A DNA stretch of 64,000 nucleotides from Melioribacteraceae bacterium (GCA_030584085.1 CP129490.1:2389511-2453510), one strand, 5' to 3'. Positions 17,434 through 27,008 are shown, numbered from the stretch's first letter. Numbers and translations: made by a program. Notes: generated from the letters alone by a model not told the origin.

Positions 17434-18699
17434 CTATATTCTAAGTTCCCAATAAATTTTTTCTTTTAATTCTTCTATCCATTTAGTGTATTGCTTCTGA
17501 CGTTTATGATAAATTGCTAAGCGTTTAATTTCATCATAGTCACCTTCAAAAGTTGGACGATGTTCGGGAACTCTATTATTAACTTTTATAATGTGATATC
17601 CATAAGTTTTATTATCCAGCTCTAATCTTTTGGGAAAACTAATTTCACCGATAGCCATTCCATAAACACGATCACGAAGAGTTTTATCCAATTGTGAAAC
17701 TTCAAATTTGCCCAGACTGCCGCCCAACTTTGCGGTTTCGGTGTCATCGCTATATTTTCTGGCAAAGTAATCAAAGCTTTTGTGTCCTTGCATTAAACTA
17801 TCACGAATTTCATTTAATGTTTCTATAGCATCAAGATCGGATTCATCATCACTGCTTACTTTGATCAAAATATGTCTAGTTTGTATTGACTCACCTCTTC
17901 TCTCCAGCATTTCGATAATATGATATCCAACCGGAGATTCAACCACACCTGAAATCTCGCCTTCGGCAAGCTGGAAAGCAGCAGCTTCAAATTGAGGGAA
18001 GAAGACTCCACGTTTCACAAATCCCAGTTCCCCACCTCGAGCTGCACTACCCGGATCATCAGAATATTTTTTTGCAAGCGAAGCAAAATCAGCTCCGGAT
18101 TTAATCGAATCAAGTAAACTTTGTGCAAACTCTTTCGCTTTAGTTTTTAGTCTCTCGCCTTGTTGAGGATTAATAAAAATATGCGAAAGTTCAAATCTTT
18201 CTGGAATCAATCCTAAAGAATCTTGATATGTTTCATAAAATTCTTGTACTTCGCGACGAGTAGCGTCTAATTGCCCGAAATGTTTTTGTTGAACCATATT
18301 ACTCATCATATTCTTTCGAACTTCATCACGCAATTCACGGCGAATTTTTTCGATACTCATTCCGTATGCTTGTTCCATTCTTTCTTGCGAACCATATTGT
18401 GAAATGAAGAAGTTAAGCTGATTTTGCAATTGGTTATTTACTTCCTCATCTGAAACTGTGATAGAATCTAGCTCTGCTTGTGCATATAGCAATTTTTCTT
18501 CAATCATTTTTGTTAGAATTGTATTTTGCAATTCGGGATTCTTCGGATCAATATTTCTTTGTGCCGCAACATAAGCTACTTGAAGATTTAATTCTGATTG
18601 AAGAATGATTTCATTATTAACAACGGCAATTATTCTATCTAATGATTCTTGTGCAAAAATTGTATAGACAAGAAGTAATGCAATTATAATTTTTTTCAT
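17434..18699 (-). CDS. surA: Periplasmic peptidyl-prolyl isomerase SurA-like, two parvulin domains
   Basis: The 421-residue chaperone should help outer-membrane proteins fold. It has a signal peptide (cleavage likely after LLVYTIFA), a SurA-type N-terminal domain (LDRIIAVVNNEIILQSEL), and two parvulin domains, around residues 170-265 (FELSHIFINP to GYHIIEML) and 275-375 (TRHILIKV to GYHIIKV). The ATG at 18699 is preferred over an adjacent TTG. It follows the lipoprotein gene by 4 bases and forms a set of three related chaperone genes. Confidence 0.88.
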   Translation of the reverse strand: MKKIIIALLLVYTIFAQESLDRIIAVVNNEIILQSELNLQVAYVAAQRNIDPKNPELQNTILTKMIEEKLLYAQAELDSITVSDEEVNNQLQNQLNFFISQYGSQERMEQAYGMSIEKIRRELRDEVRKNMMSNMVQQKHFGQLDATRREVQEFYETYQDSLGLIPERFELSHIFINPQQGERLKTKAKEFAQSLLDSIKSGADFASLAKKYSDDPGSAARGGELGFVKRGVFFPQFEAAAFQLAEGEISGVVESPVGYHIIEMLERRGESIQTRHILIKVSSDDESDLDAIETLNEIRDSLMQGHKSFDYFARKYSDDTETAKLGGSLGKFEVSQLDKTLRDRVYGMAIGEISFPKRLELDNKTYGYHIIKVNNRVPEHRPTFEGDYDEIKRLAIYHKRQKQYTKWIEELKEKIYWELRI

Positions 18700-18703
18700 C
18701 AAT

Positions 18704-19543
18704 TTACCTATTAATTATTACATCGTATTTTGAGTAAAGGTCTTGAATTAATTCGTCATATTTTTGAGAATTTATCATAGCAAAATATCTTTGCTTAACA
18801 TAATCTTTGATATATTCATAATCCGGGATAGAATTCGGGTCGAACACTCTAATCAGCTGAACGATATTAAAGTTACCCGGTTGCGTTTCAAATATTATAC
18901 TTGTTTCACTTTCTTCCAGATTATTGAGAACAATTCTAACTTGATTTGAAATAATTTGATAATCATAAGAGAACTTCTCTGTTGTAAATTCAACAATTGA
19001 TTTATCACCCGAGAAAACATTTACAGTTTTATTCCAATCACTTTCAATAAGTGTGGATCTAAATTGTATTGCTTTTGTTTCATCCGAAAACGAAGCTCTA
19101 TTGAAAACAAAAGCTTTATTTGAGATATACAATTCATCTTTATTTTGTTCGTAATAATTTCTTAGAACAACTTCATCCATATTATTTTCTTGTTCATTAA
19201 GTAATTGTCTTAAGTAAAGTGCAATTGCAATTCTTTTATTACTTTCGTTTACAAGCTCGAGATATTCTTGTGTCGCAAATATTCCTTTCTCTCTTGATTC
19301 CAATTGTAATATTTCGGAATCAACCCAATCTCTAACAACTTCTTCTTTATATTTATTTTTGTTGTTAGTAAACAATAACAAAGAATCTAGATTCTCCTCA
19401 GTTAATACTCTATCTCCAACTTTTGCGACAATGGTTGGAGGAATTTCCTTTTCCTTACAGCCAAAAACGGCAAGTATAAAAATTAATATTAAACTAATTA
19501 CTATGTGTTTTTGATAACCGGTCATAATATAATTCCGGTTCAT
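18704..19543 (-). CDS. SurA/PpiD N-domain-like lipoprotein without a PPIase domain
   Basis: The 279-residue lipoprotein has a signal ending ILAVFGC (C29 from the first ATG; a second ATG is at residue 7). Then follows VAKVGDRVLTEENLDSLL, the pattern that begins SurA and PpiD N-terminal domains. The middle has LYLRQLL and long helical stretches, but I find no parvulin domain like those in its two neighbours. It may be a chaperone that binds clients only. It starts inside the 3' end of the upstream PpiD-like gene and sits 4 bases before surA, so all three are probably made together. Confidence 0.72.
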   Translation of the reverse strand: MNRNYIMTGYQKHIVISLILIFILAVFGCKEKEIPPTIVAKVGDRVLTEENLDSLLLFTNNKNKYKEEVVRDWVDSEILQLESREKGIFATQEYLELVNESNKRIAIALYLRQLLNEQENNMDEVVLRNYYEQNKDELYISNKAFVFNRASFSDETKAIQFRSTLIESDWNKTVNVFSGDKSIVEFTTEKFSYDYQIISNQVRIVLNNLEESETSIIFETQPGNFNIVQLIRVFDPNSIPDYEYIKDYVKQRYFAMINSQKYDELIQDLYSKYDVIINR

Positions 19544-21467
19544 ATATTTTCCGTAAATTACTTAAGTATTCTTCTTCTAATTTTTTAGTCTGTTGTTCTT
19601 GCCAAATCCCCATCACTTCCGATTTTGCTTCGTCAAAACTTTTAGTTCGTGATGGCAATTTTTCAATTAATTTAACAATATACCAATCGTTTTCAACTTT
19701 GAACGGTTGGGAAATATCCCCTTCGTTCGACAAGTTGTTAGCAGCCTTTGCCACTTCACTAGAATTAACGTTTTGTAATAATTTCTCACCGGATTTACTT
19801 CTTAGTTTTGCATTTTTAGAATTTTCCTCAAGAATGGTGGAGAATTCCGCACCATCGTTTAATAAACTATAATCCTTCTTAATGTTATTTTCATCAGGTC
19901 TATAAATTACCGAATAGGAGACTCTATCTGGCCAAATAAAGCTATCCTTATTTTGTTCGTAGATAACTTCAAGTTGAGTTGTATCGACTGCTAGCTTATT
20001 CCAAATTTCTTCTTCTTGTAATTTGAAAATATAAAGTCCATTGCGATAATCATTCATCAGTTTTGCGAATTCTGTATTACCTTCTCTAAGCTCAAAAGCC
20101 TTTTTTGCCATCAATGATTCATATGTATAATCTAAGAACATTTTGAACATATTCATCTCTGTCATTTTGAATGTTTGGTAATTAGGATTGTCTTTGAACC
20201 ATTCCAACACACCATCAAGTGTTATGTCCCCATCATTTCTTTTAACAATTATACTATCACCATAGTTATTTCTTAATTTACTTGTCCAATAAGTTTCACC
20301 GAATGTTAGAGAATCGTTTCCGACACTAACTTTGGCTTTCAAATCTTCATTCATTTCAAAACCGTATTCAGCTTTCAATTTGTTCAGATACTTTTCCTTG
20401 TGAGGAGCGAATAAGGTACGCTGATATGTTGATTTAAAACTTTCTTTCTCGTCTTCGAACGAAGGGTATTCTTTTATCTCGTCAAGTTGAATAATATGAT
20501 AACCGAAACGGGTCTCAACTATGTCGGAGATTTCACCAACTTTTAAATTAAAAACTGCTTCATCAAAGGGTTGAACCATCATTCTTCTTTGGAAGAAACC
20601 AAGATCACCGCCTCGCTGTGCACTGCCTTCGTCATCTGAATATTTAATTGCCAGATCGTAAAAAGCTTGTCCTTCATTGAGTCTTTCTTGAACTTCTTTA
20701 ATCTTTTCAAAGGCAGCATTAGTATCAAGACCCGTACCTTGTCTAAAACTAGCGAGTATATGACGTGCTTTTATTTGATATTTACGCGGCTGCTCATCAA
20801 CTACTTTTAAAATATGAACACCATATTTAGTTTGAATCGGGTTCGGATATACTTCACCTTTATTTGTAGTATACATTGCATCATCAAATTCGGGGACAGT
20901 TTGTCCGGCAGTTAACCAATACACATCACCACTATCAGCTCTCGAGAAATCATCATCAGTATTTTCATAAGCAAGTTTTTCAAAATTTTCACCGTTTTTA
21001 ATTCTAGTAAGAATTTCATTGGCTTTGTCTATAGCTTCTTCAGTGCTGATCGAATCGGTTCTAATCAGAATATGTTTAATTCGTTTTTCGATTTTTCTTT
21101 TTTCGTAAAAATCTTTTAAACCGGGCTCTATTATATATTTTTCTTCTATGTAGGGAATACCGACAGTTTTTGTATAATCATCAATTTCCTTTTGTACTAC
21201 CGGATCATGATCGAAGCCTCGAACTTTTGCGTCTCTTAGTTTCATCTTATAGTTAACATATAGTGGTAAAAACTCTTTAATATCTTCGGTTGAGTCGGCT
21301 TTAGACTTTTCTGATTCACTTAAATTATTATAGAAAGCATCTTTCAATTCAGTATATGTGATTTCCTCTTGCCCATATTTAGCAACAACTGTTTGTTCAC
21401 TCGATGAACATGAAATTAAAAGTGATATTAGAAGAACATTTAAGACAATCATTAATACTTTTCGCAT
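19494..21467 (-). CDS. PpiD-like peptidyl-prolyl isomerase lipoprotein, two parvulin domains
   Basis: The 657-residue protein has a lipoprotein signal (LISLLISC, C20), then VVAKYGQEEITYTELKDAF, the SurA-type N-domain. Two parvulin domains follow, about 130-225 (KRIKHILIRTD to GVHILKVVDE) and 235-335 (IKARHILASF to GYHIIQLDE). A long C-terminal region contains a partial third parvulin-like block (about 525-630). It is larger than SurA and anchored by lipid, so a periplasmic foldase of PrsA/PpiD style is the best call. It is the first of three overlapping chaperone genes. Confidence 0.82.
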   Translation of the reverse strand: MRKVLMIVLNVLLISLLISCSSSEQTVVAKYGQEEITYTELKDAFYNNLSESEKSKADSTEDIKEFLPLYVNYKMKLRDAKVRGFDHDPVVQKEIDDYTKTVGIPYIEEKYIIEPGLKDFYEKRKIEKRIKHILIRTDSISTEEAIDKANEILTRIKNGENFEKLAYENTDDDFSRADSGDVYWLTAGQTVPEFDDAMYTTNKGEVYPNPIQTKYGVHILKVVDEQPRKYQIKARHILASFRQGTGLDTNAAFEKIKEVQERLNEGQAFYDLAIKYSDDEGSAQRGGDLGFFQRRMMVQPFDEAVFNLKVGEISDIVETRFGYHIIQLDEIKEYPSFEDEKESFKSTYQRTLFAPHKEKYLNKLKAEYGFEMNEDLKAKVSVGNDSLTFGETYWTSKLRNNYGDSIIVKRNDGDITLDGVLEWFKDNPNYQTFKMTEMNMFKMFLDYTYESLMAKKAFELREGNTEFAKLMNDYRNGLYIFKLQEEEIWNKLAVDTTQLEVIYEQNKDSFIWPDRVSYSVIYRPDENNIKKDYSLLNDGAEFSTILEENSKNAKLRSKSGEKLLQNVNSSEVAKAANNLSNEGDISQPFKVENDWYIVKLIEKLPSRTKSFDEAKSEVMGIWQEQQTKKLEEEYLSNLRKIYEPELYYDRLSKTHSN

Positions 21468-21490
21468 ATATTACCCTTGCATTTATTTTA

Positions 21491-22453
21491 CTAAAAAATT
21501 TTGTTGTTTCCGTTTTTAGATTGATAGGACAAAGTATTTCTTTCCCAAAAAACTTTGTCTGTGTAGCCTTGGATTTTATCATTCTTATTTGTGTTAACTA
21601 AACGATATTCCGAAATGGCGGCAAATTTTGGGTCTATTTCAATTCCGCAATAACTACGTCCTAATTTTTTTGCAACGACAGATGATGTACCTGAACCCAG
21701 AAAAGGATCAAAGACAAAATCATTTTTATTAGTACTAGCTAAAACCAACTTTGCAATCAACTTCTCCGGTTTTTGTGTTGGATGTTCCGTATTCTCGGGC
21801 ATTGACCAAAACGGAACCGAAATATCCGTCCAAATATTTGATGGGTAAGTAATTCTAAAATTGCCGTTTGTCCCATCCCAATCTTTTGGTTCACCGTTTT
21901 CATTTTTATAAGGGGCAATGACTTTACGTTTAAGTTTAACGTCTTCTACATTAAATGTATAATTGTTGCCGAGAGTACAAAACCAAATGTCTTCGGAGTT
22001 TTGTTTCCAGTTTGATTTAGAACCTCTACCTTTTTCGCGTTCCCAAGTAATTCGATTTCTTACTTTAAAATATTTTTCTAAAACTAGGTGTACCGAAGTT
22101 GAACTATACCAATCAGAGCAAAAATAAATTGATGCATTTTCTTTTAATGTATGAAATACTCTTTTTATTAAGTCATCAATCCATTCAGCGTATTCATTTA
22201 TGTTCTTTTTTGTAAATGTACTCGAGTTGAAAGTTTTATAAAGATTATAAGGTGGATCAAGAATTAAAAGATCAACAAAATTATCCGGCATAAATTGAAG
22301 TGCCTCAAATGTATCCTGCCGGATTGTTGTATTCCTTATTTTCGAAATAGACGCTTTAGAATCTAATTGAATTAGAGTTTTAGAAATTTCCCGAGCCTTT
22401 TGCTGACTAATTTTTAATGTTCTATTTCGTACGGTTTTCGTATTTAAATTCAT
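21491..22453 (-). CDS. Solitary N4/N6 DNA methyltransferase (beta class)
   Basis: The 320-residue enzyme carries motif IV DPPY at 66-69, then HPTQKP at 224-229, and the AdoMet-binding motif DPFLGSGTSS at 249-258. Catalytic motif before AdoMet motif is the beta-class order. It should methylate adenine N6 or cytosine N4 at a specific site, which cannot be read from sequence. No restriction endonuclease gene is near. It lies 9 bases after metG and 23 before a PpiD-like chaperone gene, so it is probably co-expressed with housekeeping genes. An epigenetic or protective role is possible. Confidence 0.88.
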   Translation of the reverse strand: MNLNTKTVRNRTLKISQQKAREISKTLIQLDSKASISKIRNTTIRQDTFEALQFMPDNFVDLLILDPPYNLYKTFNSSTFTKKNINEYAEWIDDLIKRVFHTLKENASIYFCSDWYSSTSVHLVLEKYFKVRNRITWEREKGRGSKSNWKQNSEDIWFCTLGNNYTFNVEDVKLKRKVIAPYKNENGEPKDWDGTNGNFRITYPSNIWTDISVPFWSMPENTEHPTQKPEKLIAKLVLASTNKNDFVFDPFLGSGTSSVVAKKLGRSYCGIEIDPKFAAISEYRLVNTNKNDKIQGYTDKVFWERNTLSYQSKNGNNKIF

Positions 22454-22462
22454 AGATATAAG

Positions 22463-24496
22463 TTACTTGACTTTTGCTCCGGATGGAACATGTTGATCGA
22501 CTTCAATAACTGAAACACCCTCACCGCAATCAGCCGCTAAGATCATTCCTTGTGACTCATTTCCAAAAAGGTTAGCAGGCTTCAAATTTGAAACTATTAT
22601 AACCTTTTTGCCAACTAATTGTTCCGGTTTATAGCTTTTTGCTATACCGGCAACAACTTGTCTTTTTTCGTCACCAATTTTAACCTGAAGTTTTAGAAGC
22701 TTGTCACTTTTGGGGATATTCTCAGCTTCAATAACTTCTGCGACTTTTAATTTTATCTTAGTAAAATCTTCTATCGAGATTTGTTCCTCTTCAATTACTT
22801 CGACATCAGTTTTTCCTAACTTATTAATTTGTTTTTCGATCACTTCATCCTCAATCTTTGTAAATAATATACTGGCTTCATGTAATCGGTGACCGTCATC
22901 TAAATTCTTTCCAGTATTTGAGAACCAATCAGTAAGTTTTGCATTCAACATTCCCAGAATTCTTTCTGATGAAGTTGGGATAATCGGATTTATCAATATT
23001 GCCAAACTATATATAGTCTGTAAACAAATATTTAGCGTAGTGCCGCATTTCTCTTTATCTGATTTAATAGTTTTCCATGGCTGAGAATCGTTAAAATATT
23101 TGTTACCGGCACGAGCTAAATTCATAACCTCTAGTGTGGCTTCTTTTATTTTATATTTTTCTATAAGGTCACTTACTTTTTTAGGATAGGACTCTAATAG
23201 AGAAATCATTTCTTTATCGATATCAGCTAGCTTGGATTGTTCCGGAACTCTTCCTTCAAAATTTTTATGGACGAATGTAAATGTTCTGTTGATAAAGTTA
23301 CCTAAGATATCGGCCAATTCATCATTATTTTTTGATTGAAATTCCTTCCAGTAAAAATCAGTGTCTTTATTTTCGGGTAAATTTGACGCGAGTGTGTAAC
23401 GAAGAGAATCTGCCGGGAAAAGATTTAGAAAATCGATCACGTCTATTCCCCAACCACGCGATTTTGAAAATTTCTTTCCTTCAAAATTTAGAAATTCATT
23501 AGCCGGAACATTTTGCGGCATAATAAATTTTTCCTCATTAACATCATTCCAAGCCATTAGTATTGCTTGAAAAATAATTGTATGGAACACAATATTGTCT
23601 TTACCAATAAATGCAACATATTTTGTTTTTTCATCCTGCCAATATTTTCTCCAAAGTTGCGAATCATTTTTCTGTTTCGATAATTCCATAGTGGCAGAGA
23701 TATAACCGAGCACGGCTTCAAACCATACATAGATTACTTTTCCTTCAGCATTATCAAGTGGGACTTTTATTCCCCAGTCTAAATCCCGAGTAATTGCACG
23801 ATCGCCTAAACCTTCTTTGAACCAATTTTTACAATATTTTAGAACATTGTCTTTCCAATTATACTTTTCGTGCATTTCATCTATATATTTTTCAATTCGA
23901 TCTTGAAAGTTTCCGAGCGGGAAAAACCAGTGAGAGGTTTCTTTTAATTTTGGAGTTTCTCCGGTTACTTTACTTTTGGGATTTTTTAATTCCGATGGAT
24001 CATATAATGATCCGCAACTTTCACATTCATCACTTCGTGCTTCTTCGTATCCGCATTTCGGACAAGTACCTTCAACATATCTATCAGGTAAAAACATTTT
24101 AGCTTTTTCATCATAAAACTGTAATGATTTTTTTTCTTTTAGAAGTCCTTGATCATAAAAACTCTTGAAAAAATTTCGAGCGTTTTCATGATGAATTGGA
24201 AGTGAAGTTCGTGAATAAATGTCGAAGGACATTCCAAATTTTTCAAAAGCTTCTTTGTTGATATTATGATAACGGTCAATAATTACTTGCGGTTTAACTT
24301 TTTCTTTATCTGCTGTGATTGTTATAGGTACTCCATGTTCATCCGAACCGCATATATAAAGAATATCACTACCTTTAAGTCGATGATATCTCACATAAAT
24401 ATCTGCCGGTAAATAAGCGCCGCTGAGATGTCCTAGATGAATAGGACCATTGGCATAAGGCAACGCCGATGTGACCAAAATCTTTTCTTTTTCCAC
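22463..24496 (-). CDS. metG: Methionyl-tRNA synthetase
   Basis: The 677-residue class I synthetase charges tRNA-Met. HLGH (20-23) is the HIGH motif and KFSKSRG the KMSKS motif. Four cysteines in the pattern CPKCG and CESCG form the zinc knuckle. A C-terminal OB-fold tRNA-binding domain occupies about residues 570-677 (DFTKIKLKVAEVIEAENIP). The start is GTG, giving MEKEKILVTSALPYANG. It begins a seven-gene run that ends with the M23 lipoprotein. All key residues are present. Confidence 0.96.
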   Translation of the reverse strand: MEKEKILVTSALPYANGPIHLGHLSGAYLPADIYVRYHRLKGSDILYICGSDEHGVPITITADKEKVKPQVIIDRYHNINKEAFEKFGMSFDIYSRTSLPIHHENARNFFKSFYDQGLLKEKKSLQFYDEKAKMFLPDRYVEGTCPKCGYEEARSDECESCGSLYDPSELKNPKSKVTGETPKLKETSHWFFPLGNFQDRIEKYIDEMHEKYNWKDNVLKYCKNWFKEGLGDRAITRDLDWGIKVPLDNAEGKVIYVWFEAVLGYISATMELSKQKNDSQLWRKYWQDEKTKYVAFIGKDNIVFHTIIFQAILMAWNDVNEEKFIMPQNVPANEFLNFEGKKFSKSRGWGIDVIDFLNLFPADSLRYTLASNLPENKDTDFYWKEFQSKNNDELADILGNFINRTFTFVHKNFEGRVPEQSKLADIDKEMISLLESYPKKVSDLIEKYKIKEATLEVMNLARAGNKYFNDSQPWKTIKSDKEKCGTTLNICLQTIYSLAILINPIIPTSSERILGMLNAKLTDWFSNTGKNLDDGHRLHEASILFTKIEDEVIEKQINKLGKTDVEVIEEEQISIEDFTKIKLKVAEVIEAENIPKSDKLLKLQVKIGDEKRQVVAGIAKSYKPEQLVGKKVIIVSNLKPANLFGNESQGMILAADCGEGVSVIEVDQHVPSGAKVK

Positions 24497-24590
24497 GTAA
24501 AAACCATTTTTAATTAGCTCTAAATATAAGAAATTTTTAAGAAATTAGATTTGGAATGAAGTGGCTTGTATCGGTATTTTGCAATTAGTG

Positions 24591-24636
24591 TAGGGAAAGA
24601 TTCCGGGTCTAACCCGGAATCTAAGGATTATCCCTA
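24591..24636. repeat. Stem-loop between fkp and metG
   Basis: GATTCCGGGT and ACCCGGAATC form a 10-base stem around the loop CTA (24599-24621). TAGGGA and TCCCTA can extend it outward. There is only a short T-tract after the stem on the minus strand, so it is a weak terminator candidate for the fkp gene or a dispersed palindrome. The rest of the 148-base gap is AT-rich without further signals. Confidence 0.6.
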
Positions 24637-24644
24637 ACAAATAA

Positions 24645-25073
24645 TTATACTATTTCAACTAATTGTATATCAAAGGTAAGATCTTTACCGGCAAGTGGAT
24701 GGTTTGCATCTAATTCGATATGTGTGTCAGTCAGGTCCGTAACCGTAACAATTACATTTTGTCCATTATCTTGAGGAAGTTGAAATTTTTGTCCGACTTC
24801 AGGGTTAAATTCAGCAGGGAGCTGACTTTTTTCAACTTTTAGAACCATTTCGTCAATTTTTGGTCCATATGCATCTTCACTTGGGATTTCCACGGTAACC
24901 GAATCCCCCGTTTTCAGACCAATAACCGCATTTTCAAACCCGGCAATGACTTGTTGCTCACCAATTTGAAATTCAAGAGGTTCTCTCCCTTTTGAAGAAT
25001 CAAATTCTGATCCATCGTTTAGTTTCCCAGTATAATGTACTTTAACGGTATCACCTTTTTTTGCTTCACTCAT
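24645..25073 (-). CDS. FKBP-type peptidyl-prolyl isomerase (SlyD-like)
   Basis: The 142-residue protein has the SlyD arrangement. The FKBP half begins VKVHYTGKLNDGSEFDSS with GREPLEFQIG, an inserted chaperone flap follows (about 65-120), and the C-terminal strand LAGKDLTFDIQLVEI closes the FKBP fold. It lacks the metal-binding histidine tail of E. coli SlyD. I use the ATG at 25073 with AAGGA upstream; the longer reading from 25127 would run through a terminator hairpin. It probably works in the cytoplasm on nascent proteins. Confidence 0.9.
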   Translation of the reverse strand: MSEAKKGDTVKVHYTGKLNDGSEFDSSKGREPLEFQIGEQQVIAGFENAVIGLKTGDSVTVEIPSEDAYGPKIDEMVLKVEKSQLPAEFNPEVGQKFQLPQDNGQNVIVTVTDLTDTHIELDANHPLAGKDLTFDIQLVEIV

Positions 25074-25090
25074 CTTTAATTCCTTTTTGA

Positions 25091-25124
25091 TTAAAAAATA
25101 AAGCCGTTCAGATTGAACGGCTTT
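25091..25124 (-). terminator. Hairpin between fadD and fkp (terminator or 5' UTR stem)
   Basis: AAAGCCGTTCA and TGAACGGCTTT form an 11-base stem with loop of three bases, followed on the minus strand by ATTTTTTAA. It fits a rho-independent terminator for the acyl-CoA ligase gene. A good promoter lies just upstream, so the fkp transcript would begin in or before this stem. Confidence 0.75.
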
Positions 25125-25155
25125 CAAAGGTAAAAAATATATTAAAGAATACCAA
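25125..25155 (-). promoter_or_regulatory. Predicted fkp promoter
   Basis: On the minus strand TTG (25153-25155) is followed by 20 bases and TACCTTTG (25125-25132), a perfect match to TAnnTTTG. It begins within the last codons of the acyl-CoA ligase gene and reads toward fkp through the hairpin at 25091-25124. Confidence 0.55.
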
Positions 25156-25157
25156 AA

Positions 25158-26981
25158 TTATCCCTCAATACCTTTGTACATCTCTTCAATTAAATGAGAA
25201 TACCTTTCTTCAACTACTTTTCTTTTAATTTTTAATGAAGGAGTCATTTCACCGCCTTCAATCGAGAATGGTTTATCAAGAACTTTGAATTTTCTTACTC
25301 TTTCATAATTGGCTAGTTTTTTCTGAAATTCACCAAGTTCTTTTTCAAGTAGTTCATTGATCTGTTTTTTCTCAATTAACTCTTCCGCGGTTTTGTATTG
25401 AATTCTATTTGCGTCTGCATATTCTTTTAATGCTTCAAAATCCGGAACAATTAATGCGCTTAAAAACATTCTTCTATCACCAATTAATACAAATTGATCA
25501 ATATATTTACTTGCAAGAAACATATTTTCGATCGGGGTTGGCGCAATATATTTTCCACCCGAAGTTTTGAAAAGATGTTTTTTACGGTCAGTAATAATTA
25601 AGAATCCCTCTGCATCAAACACTCCGATATCACCAGTATGCAGCCAACCATCTTTAATTGTCTCTTCAGTTTCTTTTTTATTTTTGTAATAACCTTGCAT
25701 TATGTTTGGACCCGCGGCTAATATTTCACCATCCTGTGCAATTTTGACTTCAACTCCGGGCATAGGTTTGCCAACAGAACCGAACTTATAATCGTTCAAT
25801 CGGTTGGCAGAAATAACGGGAGAAGATTCAGTTAATCCATATCCTTCAATTACAAGTAATCCAACCGATTCAAAAAATTGTCCGAGGTCGCGCGATAATG
25901 CAGCACCGCCTGAGATAAAGAATCTTAAATTTCCGCCTGTTCGTTCACGTAATTTTTTATAAACTAATTTATCAGCCAAAGCTCTTTTAACAGCTAGTCC
26001 GATCGGGACACCATCTCTGCTCTTTTTAGCATCCATATAATTTCTGCCGACCTCTAATGCCCAGTTAAATATTTTCTGTTTTTTCGCCGGCTGTGATTCA
26101 ACATTGCGTTTTATTCTACTGTAAATTCTTTCGAAAAGTCTTGGAACTGCAGTCATAATTGTTGGTTTTATCTCGCCCATATTCTGAGCAACTTTTTCTA
26201 TACTTTCGGCATAACATATCATACCACCACACGAGAATGCAGTGTAATAACCCGCCATTCTTTCAAAGATATGACAGAGGGGTAAGAAAGAAAGGAAAAT
26301 ATCATTTTCATCAATATGGAAAATTTCGTGAGCTGCTTTAACGTTCGAAACAATATTTTTATGAGTCAACATTACACCTTTTGGTTCACCGGTTGTACCG
26401 GATGTATAAATAATGGTACACAAATCATCTTCGTTACAAAGTTTGGCACTTTCCTCAAAATGATTAGGATTTTCAGATTTAAATTGAGTGCCTTTATCCA
26501 ATACATTCTGGAATGAATAAACATCTTGCTCATTCCCAGCATCTTCATTGTTCATTACAATAATAAACTTCAGATTTTTACATTCGTTTCTAATCTTCAA
26601 TACCTTATTTAACTGAAACTTATTTGAAACAATAATGCCTACCGATTCGGAATTGTTAAGAATAAACTGAATTGTTTCCGAGGTTGAAATGGGATACAAA
26701 GGCACATCTATTGCACCAAGACCTAATATTGCCATATCTGAATAAACCCATTCAGGGCGATTCTCTGCAATTATTGCAACTTTATCATTTCTTTTTACAC
26801 CCAGAGATGCTAATCCATTTGCAAATTTTTCAGTTGTATCAAATAATTGTTGATATGATATATCGGAGTATTCGCTTGTATATTTATATCTCAAAACTGG
26901 ACGATTTTTACCAACTGCAAACTCCTTTGTAATCTGAAAAAACAATTGCGGAATTGTTTTAAAGTCCTTATAAATAGGCAT
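25158..26981 (-). CDS. fadD: Long-chain acyl-CoA synthetase (AMP-forming)
   Basis: The 607-residue ANL-superfamily enzyme activates fatty acids to acyl-CoA through an acyl-AMP. The phosphate loop is YTSGTTGEPKG, followed by IEGYGLTESSP and GWLHTGDIGVFDAEGF with a Lys-rich C-terminal lid (ITDRKKHLFKTSGGKYIAP). The N-terminus MPIYKDFKTIPQLFFQ matches the long-chain subgroup. Start at 26981 has AAGGAG six bases upstream. The symbol is used in the broad sense; substrate chain length is not determined. It stands alone between a promoter and a terminator. Confidence 0.9.
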   Translation of the reverse strand: MPIYKDFKTIPQLFFQITKEFAVGKNRPVLRYKYTSEYSDISYQQLFDTTEKFANGLASLGVKRNDKVAIIAENRPEWVYSDMAILGLGAIDVPLYPISTSETIQFILNNSESVGIIVSNKFQLNKVLKIRNECKNLKFIIVMNNEDAGNEQDVYSFQNVLDKGTQFKSENPNHFEESAKLCNEDDLCTIIYTSGTTGEPKGVMLTHKNIVSNVKAAHEIFHIDENDIFLSFLPLCHIFERMAGYYTAFSCGGMICYAESIEKVAQNMGEIKPTIMTAVPRLFERIYSRIKRNVESQPAKKQKIFNWALEVGRNYMDAKKSRDGVPIGLAVKRALADKLVYKKLRERTGGNLRFFISGGAALSRDLGQFFESVGLLVIEGYGLTESSPVISANRLNDYKFGSVGKPMPGVEVKIAQDGEILAAGPNIMQGYYKNKKETEETIKDGWLHTGDIGVFDAEGFLIITDRKKHLFKTSGGKYIAPTPIENMFLASKYIDQFVLIGDRRMFLSALIVPDFEALKEYADANRIQYKTAEELIEKKQINELLEKELGEFQKKLANYERVRKFKVLDKPFSIEGGEMTPSLKIKRKVVEERYSHLIEEMYKGIEG

Positions 26982-27008
26982 TCTTCTCTCCTTCAAAGTT
27001 AGGGTCTT

